Numbered from the stretch's first letter, positions 25,914 through 34,762 are shown. The stretch: DNA of 64,000 nucleotides from Chitinophagales bacterium (GCA_041392475.1 JAWKLZ010000002.1:1806501-1870500); one strand, 5' to 3'. The notes: generated from the letters alone by a model not told the origin. Made by a program: numbers and translations.

Positions 25914-27011
25914 TTATTGAGGGGTGTAGCCTATTACGTTAGTTAGGTTGGCTTCGCTTAGGAAGGCATTTCTTAGGTCGGCTCGAAATAGGTTGGCTCC
26001 ACTTAGGTCGGCTCCACTTAGGTCGGCTTCCGTTAGGTTGGCTCTACTTAGGTCAGCTTCCGTTAGGTTGGCTCCACTTAGGTCGGCTCCACTTAGGTTG
26101 ACTCCACTTAGGTTGATGCCTCTTAGGTCGGTTCTACTTAGGTTGGCTCTACTTAGGTTGGCTTCACGTAGGTCGGCATTACTTAGGTGGGCATCACGTA
26201 GGTCGGTTTGACTTAGGTCGGCTTCTCTTAGGTCAGCATCTGTAAGATTGACTCTACCTAGTCCGGCTCTTCTTAGGTTGGCTCCTCTTAGGTCGGTTTG
26301 ACTTAGGTCGGCTCTTCTTAGGTTGGCAGAACTTAGATTGGCTTCTCTTAGGTTGGCTCCTTTTAGGTTGGCTCGAAATAGGAGCGCTCCACTTAGGTCG
26401 GCTTCTCTTAGCTTGGCTCCTCTTAGGTCGGCTCCTCTTAGGTCGGCTCCTTGAAAACCTATTTGTCTCGCGGCATAGGCAGCCAATAATTCTTCTGCGG
26501 TCATTAAGAAAAATTTGGCATCACTTAGTTCGACTTCATATAGGTCGGCATTACTTAGATCGGCATTACTTAGGTCGGCACCACTTAAGTCGGCTTCTAG
26601 TAGGTTGGTACCATATAGGTAGGTATTAGCCAGGTTAGCGTGACTTAGCCCAGCTTTAGTTAGATTGGCATCTTTTAGGTGGGCTAATGTTAGGTTAGCT
26701 CCACTTAGATTAGCTCCACTTAGGTTGGCTTCATTGAAGAAAGTATAATGTAGATTAGCTCCACTTAGATTAGCTCCACTTAGGTTGGCTTTATTCAAAC
26801 CGGTTTGCTTTAGGTCAGCCCCACTTAGGTCAGCCCCACTTAGGTTGGCTTTATTCAACTCGGTTTGCTTTAGGTCAGCCCCACTTAGGTCAGCCCCCGT
26901 TAGGTCAACTCCAATTAGTTCGGCTCGAAATAGCTTGACTCCATGTAGGTCGGCTCCTTTAAAATCTCTTTGTCCTGCGGCATAGGCTGCCAATAATTCT
27001 TGTGCGGTCAT
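25914..27011 (-). CDS. Pentapeptide-repeat protein with two fused modules, array gene 5
   Basis: 365 residues, the longest of the array. The same ELSDAKFFL/MTAEELLAAYAA junction as in array gene 6 joins two modules; the C-terminus is NVIGYTPQ. It differs from that gene mainly by extra copies of 15-base repeat units: a duplicated SGADLKQTELNKANL-type block near residues 45-75 and a longer second module. This shows expansion by recombination between repeats. No signal peptide or enzyme motif. Confidence 0.87.
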   Translation of the reverse strand: MTAQELLAAYAAGQRDFKGADLHGVKLFRAELIGVDLTGADLSGADLKQTELNKANLSGADLSGADLKQTGLNKANLSGANLSGANLHYTFFNEANLSGANLSGANLTLAHLKDANLTKAGLSHANLANTYLYGTNLLEADLSGADLSNADLSNADLYEVELSDAKFFLMTAEELLAAYAARQIGFQGADLRGADLRGAKLREADLSGALLFRANLKGANLREANLSSANLRRADLSQTDLRGANLRRAGLGRVNLTDADLREADLSQTDLRDAHLSNADLREANLSRANLSRTDLRGINLSGVNLSGADLSGANLTEADLSRANLTEADLSGADLSGANLFRADLRNAFLSEANLTNVIGYTPQ

Positions 27012-27072
27012 GTTGTTTTGTTTTTTGTTTGATGAATGAATTTGGTTTAGGAAAATAGGGTGTTGAATAATC

Positions 27073-27100
27073 GCCGCTAAACGGGTAGGTGTTTAGCGGC
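27073..27100 (-). repeat. Array spacer hairpin, copy 3
   Basis: Perfect 10-bp stem GCCGCTAAAC/GTTTAGCGGC with the loop GGGTAGGT; no T-run after it. Confidence 0.75.
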
Positions 27101-27124
27101 TTTGGTTAGGGTTTAGTGTTTTTA

Positions 27125-28171
27125 TTAAGGGGTGTAGCCTATTACGTCAGTTAGGATGGCATCCGTTAGGTTGGCTTTAGTTAGGTTGGCACCAGTTAAG
27201 TCGGCTCCACTTAGGTTGGCAAAAGTTAGGTTGGCTCCTCTTAGGTTGGCGTTTCTTAGGTTGGCGTTTCTTAGGCTGGCGTGACTTAGGTCGGCGTCGC
27301 TTAGGTTTGATTTGCTTAGATTGGCACCACTTAGGTCGGCATTTCTTAGTTTAGCCCCCTTTAAGTCGACTTTTGTAAAATCTCGTACTCCTGCGGCATA
27401 GGCTACCAATAATTGTTCTGTTGTCATCTTACGATAAAAGCCGATTACACCATTTAGGTTAACGGCAATTAGGTTGATTCCACTTAGGTTGGCTTCACTT
27501 AGGTCAGCACCACTTAGGTCAGCTCCACTTAGGTTGGCATCACTTAGGTTGGCTCTACTTAGGTCAGCGCCACTTAGGTTGGCTCTACTTAGGTCGGCTC
27601 CAATTAAGTCGGCTCCACTTAAGTCGGCTCCACTTAGATTGGCTTCACTTAGGTTGCTCCCATTTAGGTCGGCTCCACGTAGGTTAGCTCCACTTAGGTC
27701 GATGCCACTTAGGTCGGCTTCACTCAGGTTTACATAGTCATCTTCTTCGCTACTAACTACTTCGGCTTTAGTAAAACATCGTTTATATCCTCTGTAAGCA
27801 TTCAATAATTCTTCTACTGTGATACTAATACTATATCCTATTATACTACTTAGATCGGTATCTTCTACGAAGGTATCCACTAGGTTGGCGTTAGCTAAGT
27901 TAGTGTTAGTTAGATTGGTTCTGTTTAGGTTAGCACCACTTAGGTTGGCGTTAGCTAAGTTAGCGTTAGTTAGGTTAGTGCTAGTTAAGTTAGCATAACT
28001 TAAGTTAGCGTTAGTTAACTTAGCGTTAGTTAGGTTAACACCATTTAAGAAAGCATCACTTAGGTCAACATCACTTAAGTCAGCATCACTTAGGTCGACA
28101 CCATTTAGCTCTACGCCTATAAAATCTCTTTGTCCTGTGGCATAGGCTGCCAATAATTCTTGTACGGTCAT
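27125..28171 (-). CDS. Pentapeptide-repeat protein with three fused modules, array gene 4
   Basis: 348 residues. Three modules each start with a recognisable cap: MTVQELLAAYATGQRDF, ITVEELLNAYRGYKRCF (the Met has become Ile) and MTTEQLLVAYAAGVRDF. Each ends in an IGY/IGF phrase (IIGYSIS, VIGFYRKM, VIGYTP). The middle cap contains a non-repeat acidic patch (SSEEDDYVNL). This is the clearest case in the window of genes merged by loss of stop codon and spacer. The repeats are mainly A(N/D)LSG and A(N/K)LTN. Confidence 0.87.
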   Translation of the reverse strand: MTVQELLAAYATGQRDFIGVELNGVDLSDADLSDVDLSDAFLNGVNLTNAKLTNANLSYANLTSTNLTNANLANANLSGANLNRTNLTNTNLANANLVDTFVEDTDLSSIIGYSISITVEELLNAYRGYKRCFTKAEVVSSEEDDYVNLSEADLSGIDLSGANLRGADLNGSNLSEANLSGADLSGADLIGADLSRANLSGADLSRANLSDANLSGADLSGADLSEANLSGINLIAVNLNGVIGFYRKMTTEQLLVAYAAGVRDFTKVDLKGAKLRNADLSGANLSKSNLSDADLSHASLRNANLRNANLRGANLTFANLSGADLTGANLTKANLTDAILTDVIGYTP

Positions 28172-28230
28172 GTTGTTTTGATTTTGTTGATGAATGAATT
28201 TGGTTTAGGAAAATAAGGTGTTGAATAATC

Positions 28231-28258
28231 GCCGCTAAACGGGTAGGTGTTTAGCGGC
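28231..28258 (-). repeat. Array spacer hairpin, copy 4
   Basis: Perfect 10-bp stem with an 8-base loop in the 108-base spacer; no T-run. Confidence 0.75.
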
Positions 28259-28279
28259 TTTGGTTAGGGTTTAGTGTTT

Positions 28280-28645
28280 TTATTGAGGGGTGTAGCCTAT
28301 TACATCAGTTAGGTTGGCTTCCATTAGGTAGGCACCACTTAGTTCGGCTCCTCTTAGGTTAGCTCCTCTTAGGTCGGCACCACTTAGATTGGCTCTACTT
28401 AGGTTGGCTCCTCTTAGGTCGGCTCTACTTAGGTTGACACCACTTAGGTTGGCTCCCTTTAGGTAGGCTCCCGTTAGGTAGGCTTCACTTAGGTTGGCTT
28501 CACTTAGGTCGGCTCCACTTAGGGAGGCTTCACTTAGGTCAGATCCTCTTAGGTCGGCTCCTCTTAGGTAGGCACCACTTAGGTCGGCTTCTCTAAAATC
28601 TCTTTGTCCTGCGGCATAAGCTGCCAATAATTTTTGTACGGTCAT
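28280..28645 (-). CDS. Pentapeptide-repeat protein, single module, array gene 3
   Basis: 121 residues, the shortest and most regular copy. The cap MTVQKLLAAYAAGQRDF is followed by ~19 uninterrupted pentapeptides of the AxLSG/AxLRG type and the end LTDVIGYTPQ. It shows the basic unit of the array: cap, helix, IGYTP end. No signal peptide; function unknown. Confidence 0.86.
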   Translation of the reverse strand: MTVQKLLAAYAAGQRDFREADLSGAYLRGADLRGSDLSEASLSGADLSEANLSEAYLTGAYLKGANLSGVNLSRADLRGANLSRANLSGADLRGANLRGAELSGAYLMEANLTDVIGYTPQ

Positions 28646-28704
28646 GTTGTTTTGATTTTGTTGATGAATGAATTTGGTTTAGGAAAATAGAGTGTTGAAT
28701 AATC

Positions 28705-28732
28705 GCCGCTCAACGGGTAGGTGTTTAGCGGC
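28705..28732 (-). repeat. Array spacer hairpin, copy 5
   Basis: GCCGCTCAAC - 8 bases - GTTTAGCGGC, carrying the same single change as copy 1; no T-run. Confidence 0.75.
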
Positions 28733-28756
28733 TTTGGTTAGGGTTTAGTGTTTTTA

Positions 28757-29548
28757 TTAAGGGGTGTAGCCTATTACGTTAGTTAGGATGGCATCGCTTA
28801 GGTCAACTTTAGTTAAGTTGGCACCCGTTAGGTTAGCTCCACTTAAGTTGGCATTACCTATACAAGCATCCGTTAGATTGGCATCGGTTAGATTGGCACC
28901 ACTTAGATTGGCTTCTTTTAGGTTAACATTAGTTAGGTTGGCACCACTTAGGTTGGTGCCACTTAGATTGGCATTAGTTAGCCAGATATCAGTTAGGTTG
29001 ATACCACTTAGGTCAACACCCTCTAGCTCGACTGTCTCAAATAATGTTTGCCCTGCGGCACATGCGCTCACTAATTCGTCTCGAGACATTCTCCAAGTAA
29101 ATTTTAATCCTATCGCTTTAGTAAAGTTAGTGCAAGTTAGGTCGGCACCAGTTAGGTCCACATTAGTTAAATCGGCATTATACAGGTCGGCGTAACTTAG
29201 GTTGGCACCACTTAGGTTAGCATCCTCTAGGTTAGCATTATATAGGGATGCCTTACTTAGGTTGGCACCACTTAGGTTGGCACTCTCTAGCTCGGCACTC
29301 TCTAGGTTGGCACCACTTAGGTCTGCGCCACTTAGGTTGGTATCAGATAGATTGGAATCCTTTAGATTGGCGTTACTTAGATTGGCGTTACTAAAGTTAC
29401 TCTCATTTAGGTCACCTTCAGCTAGGGAAGCCCCACTTAGGTTGATACCACTTAGGCTAACTCCTTTTAGCTCGGCATACATCAGATAGAGTTTCGAAAA
29501 ATCTCTTCGTCCTTGGACATAAGCTACAAATAATTCTTGTTCGGTCAT
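28757..29548 (-). CDS. Pentapeptide-repeat protein with two diverged modules, array gene 2
   Basis: 263 residues. Module 1 has the cap MTEQELFVAYVQGRRDF and ends FTKAIGLKFTWR. Module 2 has the cap MSRDELVSACAAGQTLF and ends LTNVIGYTP. The caps and repeats differ more from the rest than any other copy (many ANLSN, ANLED, AELES units), so this is an older member. No catalytic motif. Confidence 0.86.
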   Translation of the reverse strand: MTEQELFVAYVQGRRDFSKLYLMYAELKGVSLSGINLSGASLAEGDLNESNFSNANLSNANLKDSNLSDTNLSGADLSGANLESAELESANLSGANLSKASLYNANLEDANLSGANLSYADLYNADLTNVDLTGADLTCTNFTKAIGLKFTWRMSRDELVSACAAGQTLFETVELEGVDLSGINLTDIWLTNANLSGTNLSGANLTNVNLKEANLSGANLTDANLTDACIGNANLSGANLTGANLTKVDLSDAILTNVIGYTP

Positions 29549-29607
29549 GTTGTTTTGATTTTGTTGATGAATGAATTTGGTTTAGGAAAATAAGGTGTTG
29601 ATAAATC

Positions 29608-29635
29608 GCCGCTAAACGGGTAGGTGTTTAGCGGC
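29608..29635 (-). repeat. Array spacer hairpin, copy 6
   Basis: Perfect 10-bp stem with an 8-base loop; no T-run. Confidence 0.75.
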
Positions 29636-29656
29636 TTTGGTTAGGGTTTATTGTTT

Positions 29657-30382
29657 TTATTCAGGGGTGTAGCCTATTACGTTAGTTAGGTTGGCTTTAG
29701 TTAGGTTGGCACCAGTTAGGTTGGCTCCAGTTAAGTTGGCACCACTTAGGTAGGCTCTAGTTAGGTTCGCATTAGTTAGGTCGGCTCCACTTAAGTTGGC
29801 TCCACCTAGGTCGGCTCCACATAGGATTGTTCCACTTAGGTCGGCATTACTTAGGTCGGCTTTTCTTAGGTCTGCTCCACTTAAGTCGGCTCCACTTAGG
29901 TTGGCAAAAGTTAGGTCGGCTTCTATTAGGTAGGCTCGAAATAGGTAGGCTTTACTTAGGTCGGCTTCTCTTAGGTCGGCTTTTATTAGTTCGGCTTCTA
30001 CTAGCTTGATGCCTCTTAGGTTGATGCCTCTTAGGTCGGTTCTACTTAGGTTGGCTCCAATTAGGTTGGCTCCACTTAGGTCGGCTCCACTTAGGTTGGC
30101 TCCAATTAGGTAGGCTCCTCTTAGGTCGGCTTCTCTTAGGTCAGCATCTGTAAGATTGACTCTACCTAGTCCGGCTCTTCTTAGGTAGGCATCACTTAGG
30201 TCGGCTCCACTTAGGTCGGCTCCACTTAGGTCGGCTCCACATAGGTTGACTCCACTTAGGTTGATGCCTCTTAGGTCGGCTCCACTTAGGTTGACTTGAA
30301 GTAGCTTGGCTTCTCTTAGGTCAGCTCCTTTAAAATCTCTTTGTCCTGTGGCATAAGCTGCCAATAATTCTTGTGCGGTCAT
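29657..30382 (-). CDS. Pentapeptide-repeat protein, single long module, array gene 1 (most upstream)
   Basis: 241 residues in one uninterrupted module: cap MTAQELLAAYATGQRDF, ~43 pentapeptides, end LTNVIGYTPE. It is the first gene in the direction of transcription. Its leader keeps the array-typical ~35 bases before the ATG and then becomes unique AT-rich sequence. I find no TAnnTTTG promoter on this strand between 30383 and 30680, so where the array is transcribed from is open. Confidence 0.86.
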   Translation of the reverse strand: MTAQELLAAYATGQRDFKGADLREAKLLQVNLSGADLRGINLSGVNLCGADLSGADLSGADLSDAYLRRAGLGRVNLTDADLREADLRGAYLIGANLSGADLSGANLIGANLSRTDLRGINLRGIKLVEAELIKADLREADLSKAYLFRAYLIEADLTFANLSGADLSGADLRKADLSNADLSGTILCGADLGGANLSGADLTNANLTRAYLSGANLTGANLTGANLTKANLTNVIGYTPE

Positions 30383-30681
30383 GTTGTTTTGATTTTGTTG
30401 ATGAATGAATTTGGTTTTAAAAAAAATGCTTGTACTGAAAATTGACTTGTTTTCAGTTGCTTTATTCCAATAGACGAATTGAGTGTATCGTTTTGAAGAT
30501 TTTGTTTTATTTTTTTAAAAAAAAAATTTAACATGAAATGTCCTTGGGGACAAATGAAAATTAAAAATACACGTTGTAATCAATTATTTATGAAATGAAC
30601 TTTGTAAAGTTATTTTTGAAGCGTTTCTTGGTTAATCCCTATACTGTTAAGGAGGTGAAAGGAAGTAGATAGAACACCTTT

Positions 30682-30737
30682 TTTCCTAAAACGGAAAAGA
30701 AAAAGCCGCTAAACGGGGAGTTGTTTAGCGGCTTTGG
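30682..30737. repeat. Right copy of the 56-base direct repeat flanking the pentapeptide array
   Basis: Matches 24212-24267. It has the hairpin GCCGCTAAAC (30705-30714) / GTTTAGCGGC (30723-30732), with its T-run on the minus strand. No minus-strand gene lies to its right, since uvrD is on the other strand, so as a terminator it has no obvious client. The remainder of the gap 30383-30797 is AT-rich without supported genes. Confidence 0.75.
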
Positions 30738-30797
30738 ATTGAAGTTTGGTGAAAACTCGTTATCTTTATCTAATTATCCAATCTCTAATATCCAACT

Positions 30798-32996
30798 ATG
30801 CCCGACCCTAAAAAAGACAAAAACGAACAAGAAGAACAAATTAGCTCCTTTCTCGGCAAATTTGCGGCGTATTTTGAGTCGGATAATACGGCTGAATACG
30901 ATGAGTATGAAGGAGAACAAAGTGAGTTTGAACGCTTGACCATTGAAGACTATGTAGAGCCGTATATGCCCGAAAATGTGGCGGAGAGGATTCAGCGATT
31001 GCAGCAAATAGCGGCTTCAATTGAAGGAAAGGTAATTACGGATGTTGAAAACCACCAACTTCCAACGGATAAAGAATTTTCGATTGACTACAAAAACAGT
31101 TTGAATCCGAGTCAATTTTTGGCGGCAACGACATTGAAAGGCAGCATTTTGGTCATTGCAGGGGCAGGCAGTGGCAAGACCCGCACGATTACCTACCGAT
31201 TGAGTTATATGATAGAAAGTGGAATTCCGCCCGAAAGCATTTTGCTGCTGACTTTCACCCGAAAAGCGGCACACGAAATGGTCAAACGGAGTTCGCAGCT
31301 TTTGCAGAACAAGGCGGTTGATAGGGTAATGCGGGGAACTTACCATGCTTTTTCGAATCACATCCTCCGCAAATACGCCAAAATCATCGGACTTTCTGCC
31401 AATTTCACCATCATTGATACTGTGGATTCGCAGGATATTATAGACTTGATTCGCAATGAGTTGAACTTCACCAAAAAGAGCCGAGCCTTCCCCCGCAAGA
31501 ATCGGGTGCAAAACATCATCTCGAAATCCCGCAACTGCAATATCCCTATCAAAAGTGTTTTGGAGCGAGAATACACCGCTTTGTTGGAGTTTGAAGAAGA
31601 ATTGGTATCTATTGCGAATGTGTATAAAAAGTACAAACGGGGAAACCAGATTTTGGACTACGATGATTTGATGGAGATTTTGCGGGATGCTTTGAGGGAC
31701 AACCTTCAATTTAGGCGCAAGGTTCAGGCGGATTTTCAGTACATTATGGTCGACGAGTTTCAAGATACCAATGTGGTACAGAAAGAAATTGTGGATTTGA
31801 TTGCGAAAAAGAACCGAAATTTGATGATTGTAGGCGATGATTCTCAAAGTATTTACGCTTTTCGTGGGGCGAATTTTGAAAATATTTTGACCTTCCCTGC
31901 TACCTATCCCGAATGTAAGGTCATCAAATTGGAGCAAAATTATCGAAGTACGCAAGATATTCTGAACTTTACGAATAACATCGTCAAAAATGCCAAAATT
32001 GGCTATCCCAAAAAGCTGTTTTCGACCAATGCCAATCAATGGAAGCCCATTATCTGCAAATTTTATGATCAAGAAGAAGAGGCGGATTTCATTGCAGATA
32101 AAATCATGGAACTGCGTGAAAAAGACATTTCACTCGACCAAGTAGCCGTTTTGTACCGCAATACTTTTCATGGAAATTTTATACAAGCGGCTTTGCTTCA
32201 ACGTAATATCCCCTATGTGGTAGTGGGTGGAATCAAGTTTGTGGAGCGGCGACATGTCAAAGACATCATTGCTTACCTTCGGTTGATACTCAATCCATTG
32301 GATGCGGTGTCGTGGAATCGAATATTGAAGATGATTTCAGGCATTGGCAAGGTGACAGCGAGTAAAATCGTTGACGAAATCGCCAAAAACAAGGGCAAAA
32401 TTGACTTTACCAATTTTGAAAAACGCAAATACGGTTCTGCGCTTACCGACCTGCAAGATGCCCTCAACAAGGCTGCAAATCCGAATATTCCGATTGCGTC
32501 GAAAATAGATATTTTGCGAAAATACTACACGCCTTTGTTGAAGCTAAAAGAGGACGATTACGAAACCCGACTGAAGGATGTGGAAGTGCTTTATACGCTT
32601 GCTTGCCGCTACGAAAACCTCGAAAAGTTTTTGTCCGATTTTGCGCTTGACCCGCCTTCTGCCAAGTTTCAAGACCAAGTGCGTCCACTGATTGACGAAA
32701 GTGAGGACAAACCTGTGACGCTTTCCACGATTCACTCTGCAAAAGGTTTGGAGTGGTACGCTGTTTTTGTGCCACATTTGATTGATGGCGTATTCCCGTC
32801 TTCTCGTTCATTGAGCAATATTGACGATATGGAGGAAGAACGGCGCTTGTTTTATGTGGCTTGCAGTCGGGCGAAGGAACAGTTGTATTTGACTTTGCCT
32901 TCTTATGTTTTTTCTTGGGATCAGACTTATACGATGCCTTCTCGGTTTTTGATTGAAGTGGAGAAGGAGTTGTATCGGGTGGAGGATGAGAGTTGA
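30798..32996 (+). CDS. UvrD/PcrA-type ATP-dependent DNA helicase (SF1A)
   Basis: A 732-residue 3'-5' helicase. After an acidic N-terminal extension (~1-100) not typical of UvrD come the Q-motif LNPSQFLAA (102-110), Walker A AGAGSGKT (121-128), motif Ia LLLTFTRKAA, the YHAFSNHIL motif, Walker B VDEFQDTN, motif III GDDSQSIYAFRGA, motif IV LEQNYRS, motif V TIHSAKGLEW and motif VI VACSRAKEQLYL. No nuclease domain follows, so it is not AddA/RecB. A role in repair or in resolving replication conflicts is expected. It has no close partner gene; it is divergent from the pentapeptide array. Confidence 0.92.
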   Translation: MPDPKKDKNEQEEQISSFLGKFAAYFESDNTAEYDEYEGEQSEFERLTIEDYVEPYMPENVAERIQRLQQIAASIEGKVITDVENHQLPTDKEFSIDYKNSLNPSQFLAATTLKGSILVIAGAGSGKTRTITYRLSYMIESGIPPESILLLTFTRKAAHEMVKRSSQLLQNKAVDRVMRGTYHAFSNHILRKYAKIIGLSANFTIIDTVDSQDIIDLIRNELNFTKKSRAFPRKNRVQNIISKSRNCNIPIKSVLEREYTALLEFEEELVSIANVYKKYKRGNQILDYDDLMEILRDALRDNLQFRRKVQADFQYIMVDEFQDTNVVQKEIVDLIAKKNRNLMIVGDDSQSIYAFRGANFENILTFPATYPECKVIKLEQNYRSTQDILNFTNNIVKNAKIGYPKKLFSTNANQWKPIICKFYDQEEEADFIADKIMELREKDISLDQVAVLYRNTFHGNFIQAALLQRNIPYVVVGGIKFVERRHVKDIIAYLRLILNPLDAVSWNRILKMISGIGKVTASKIVDEIAKNKGKIDFTNFEKRKYGSALTDLQDALNKAANPNIPIASKIDILRKYYTPLLKLKEDDYETRLKDVEVLYTLACRYENLEKFLSDFALDPPSAKFQDQVRPLIDESEDKPVTLSTIHSAKGLEWYAVFVPHLIDGVFPSSRSLSNIDDMEEERRLFYVACSRAKEQLYLTLPSYVFSWDQTYTMPSRFLIEVEKELYRVEDES

Positions 32997-33040
32997 GTTT
33001 TTGAACAAGAACTGGCAGATGCAAAGGAACTTTGCTAAGT

Positions 33041-33078
33041 GAAACTTTGGCAACAGTTTCCAACTTTGCCAACAGTTG
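33041..33078. repeat. Two tandem imperfect palindromic units after the helicase gene
   Basis: GAAACT...AGTTTC (33041-33060) is followed by CAACT...AGTTG (33061-33078). The two share AACTTTG-CAACAGTT, differing at a few bases. This is an intergenic repeat of unknown role. Confidence 0.45.
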
Positions 33079-33222
33079 AACGACCCATTTTTGAATAAGA
33101 ACGCTAGATGGAAATGAACTACTTGTATGATGAGTTCTATATTTAATTTCCCTTCAAATTCCCCTTACACCTTCTCCTTCATTGACATACCGACACAGCG
33201 GCGGATAATGAAAAATGATTGC

Positions 33223-33287
33223 TCGCCATAAGTAGCTCAAAAAACATACTTATGGCGAATAATAAAAAACTATTGGTCGCCGTAAGT
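33223..33287. repeat. Inverted repeat and third half-site upstream of the ATPase gene
   Basis: TCGCCATAAGTA (33223-33234) is perfectly inverted as TACTTATGGCGA (33247-33258), with a third copy of the half-site (TCGCCGTAAGT, 33277-33287) closer to the ATG at 33314. It could be an operator, or a mobile palindromic repeat. Confidence 0.55.
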
Positions 33288-33313
33288 GTTTAAGGAGAAA
33301 ACATTTTCAGTGT

Positions 33314-34750
33314 ATGGAGAATAGAATCATCGGTCGAAAAAAGGAAAGCGAAATCTTAAAACAGGCTTTAGATTCTCACGAAGCAGAGATGGTTTCGGTG
33401 ATTGGTAGAAGGCGTATCGGCAAAACGTTCTTGGTGACTTCTACTTATCAAGATAAAATTGTGTTTGAACTAACTGGAATTCAAAATGCGTCCTTAAAAA
33501 CACAGCTTACCAATTTTCGGGATGTACTGGAGGAATCTATGGATATACCCTTTCCTATGGAAGTTCCTAGTGATTGGACAACTGCTTTTCGATTGCTAAA
33601 AACTTATTTGAAGCCAAAGTTGGGCGACTACAAAAAAGTGATTTTTTTTGATGAATTGCCTTGGCTCGCAAGTCACAAGTCGGGCTTTTTACAGGCATTT
33701 GGGTACTTTTGGAATAGTTGGGCTTCGCGTCAAAACTTGGTAGTGGTCATTTGCGGTTCGGCAGCTTCTTGGATGATTCAAAAGGTGGTCAACAATAAAG
33801 GAGGGCTTCACAATAGAATCACGCAAAGGATTGAATTGAAGCCTTTTAATTTAAGCGAAACCAAACAATATCTGCAATCTCGAAACATATTTTTTGATCA
33901 TTATCAGATTCTACAAATCTATATGGTTTTGGGAGGAGTTCCCCATTATTTGAAGGAAATCAGGCCTGGCAAAAGTGCTATTCAAAACATTGACGAAATT
34001 TGTTTTTCGGATACAGGATTGCTGAAAAATGAGTTTGTGAATCTGTATGCGGCTCTTTTTAAAAATGCAGACAAGCATACAGAAGTGATCAGAGCATTGG
34101 CAGGCATCAGGAGCGGAATGACCAGATTGGAAATTGGCGAACAACTCAAACTTCAAAGTGGAGGGGGCTTGACAACTATCTTGAATGAACTCGAACAATC
34201 TGGTTTCATAGCAAGTTACTTTCCGTTTGGGAAAAAGAAAAGAGCGAAATTGTACCGTTTGACAGACGAATATTCCTTATTTTATCTAAAATTTATGGAA
34301 ACAAGGGTGCAAGGTGGACAAGGAACCTGGAAACACCTTAGTCAGACACAGACCTACAAATCGTGGAGTGGATATGCTTTTGAAAGCATCTGCCTCAAAC
34401 ATTTGGCACAAATCAAGAAGGCTTTGGGCATTTCGGGGGTATATGCTTTGTCTTCGACCTTTTACAAAAAGGGAAATTCTGCGGAAAAAGGGGCACAAAT
34501 TGACTTGTTGTTGGATCGAAATGACCACGTAATCAACTTATTTGAAATTAAGTTTTACAACGATGAATGGAGTCTGACTAAAATGATGGCAGATGAATTG
34601 AAAACGAAAAAAAGTGTCTTTAAAAGATATACAAACACCAAAAAGCAAATTTTTTGGACACTCATCACTACTTTTGATTTGCAACACAATCAGCACAGTT
34701 TAGGCTTGATAGACAATATTTTGACAATGGATGTTTTGTTTGAAGCCTAA
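33314..34750 (+). CDS. AAA+ ATPase with C-terminal PD-(D/E)XK nuclease-like domain (archaeal-ATPase/DUF234 type)
   Basis: A 478-residue protein. Walker A is GRRRIGKTFL (31-40), the Walker B-like strand is KKVIFFDELPWL, and VVVICGSAASWM is a sensor-like segment. A winged-helix part follows (~260-330). The C-terminus has AQIDLLLDRNDHVINLFEIKFY, with the D...E-x-K arrangement of a restriction-type nuclease. Proteins with this layout are common in prokaryotes; the role is not established, and defence or mobile-element control is often proposed. Its last ~240 bases are repeated at 36087-36325. Confidence 0.85.
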   Translation: MENRIIGRKKESEILKQALDSHEAEMVSVIGRRRIGKTFLVTSTYQDKIVFELTGIQNASLKTQLTNFRDVLEESMDIPFPMEVPSDWTTAFRLLKTYLKPKLGDYKKVIFFDELPWLASHKSGFLQAFGYFWNSWASRQNLVVVICGSAASWMIQKVVNNKGGLHNRITQRIELKPFNLSETKQYLQSRNIFFDHYQILQIYMVLGGVPHYLKEIRPGKSAIQNIDEICFSDTGLLKNEFVNLYAALFKNADKHTEVIRALAGIRSGMTRLEIGEQLKLQSGGGLTTILNELEQSGFIASYFPFGKKKRAKLYRLTDEYSLFYLKFMETRVQGGQGTWKHLSQTQTYKSWSGYAFESICLKHLAQIKKALGISGVYALSSTFYKKGNSAEKGAQIDLLLDRNDHVINLFEIKFYNDEWSLTKMMADELKTKKSVFKRYTNTKKQIFWTLITTFDLQHNQHSLGLIDNILTMDVLFEA

Positions 34751-34762
34751 AACACGTATTTT

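Noticed and set aside
24295..29489. Long plus-strand frames rich in Leu, Arg, Ala, Pro and Ser across the pentapeptide array
   Set aside because: They are antisense shadows of the 15-base pentapeptide codon repeats; the minus-strand frames have proper caps, ends and starts.
24303..30382. CRISPR-like regular short repeats
   Set aside because: The 15-base periodicity is coding (A(D/N)LXX), there are no unique spacers of constant length, and no cas genes are present.
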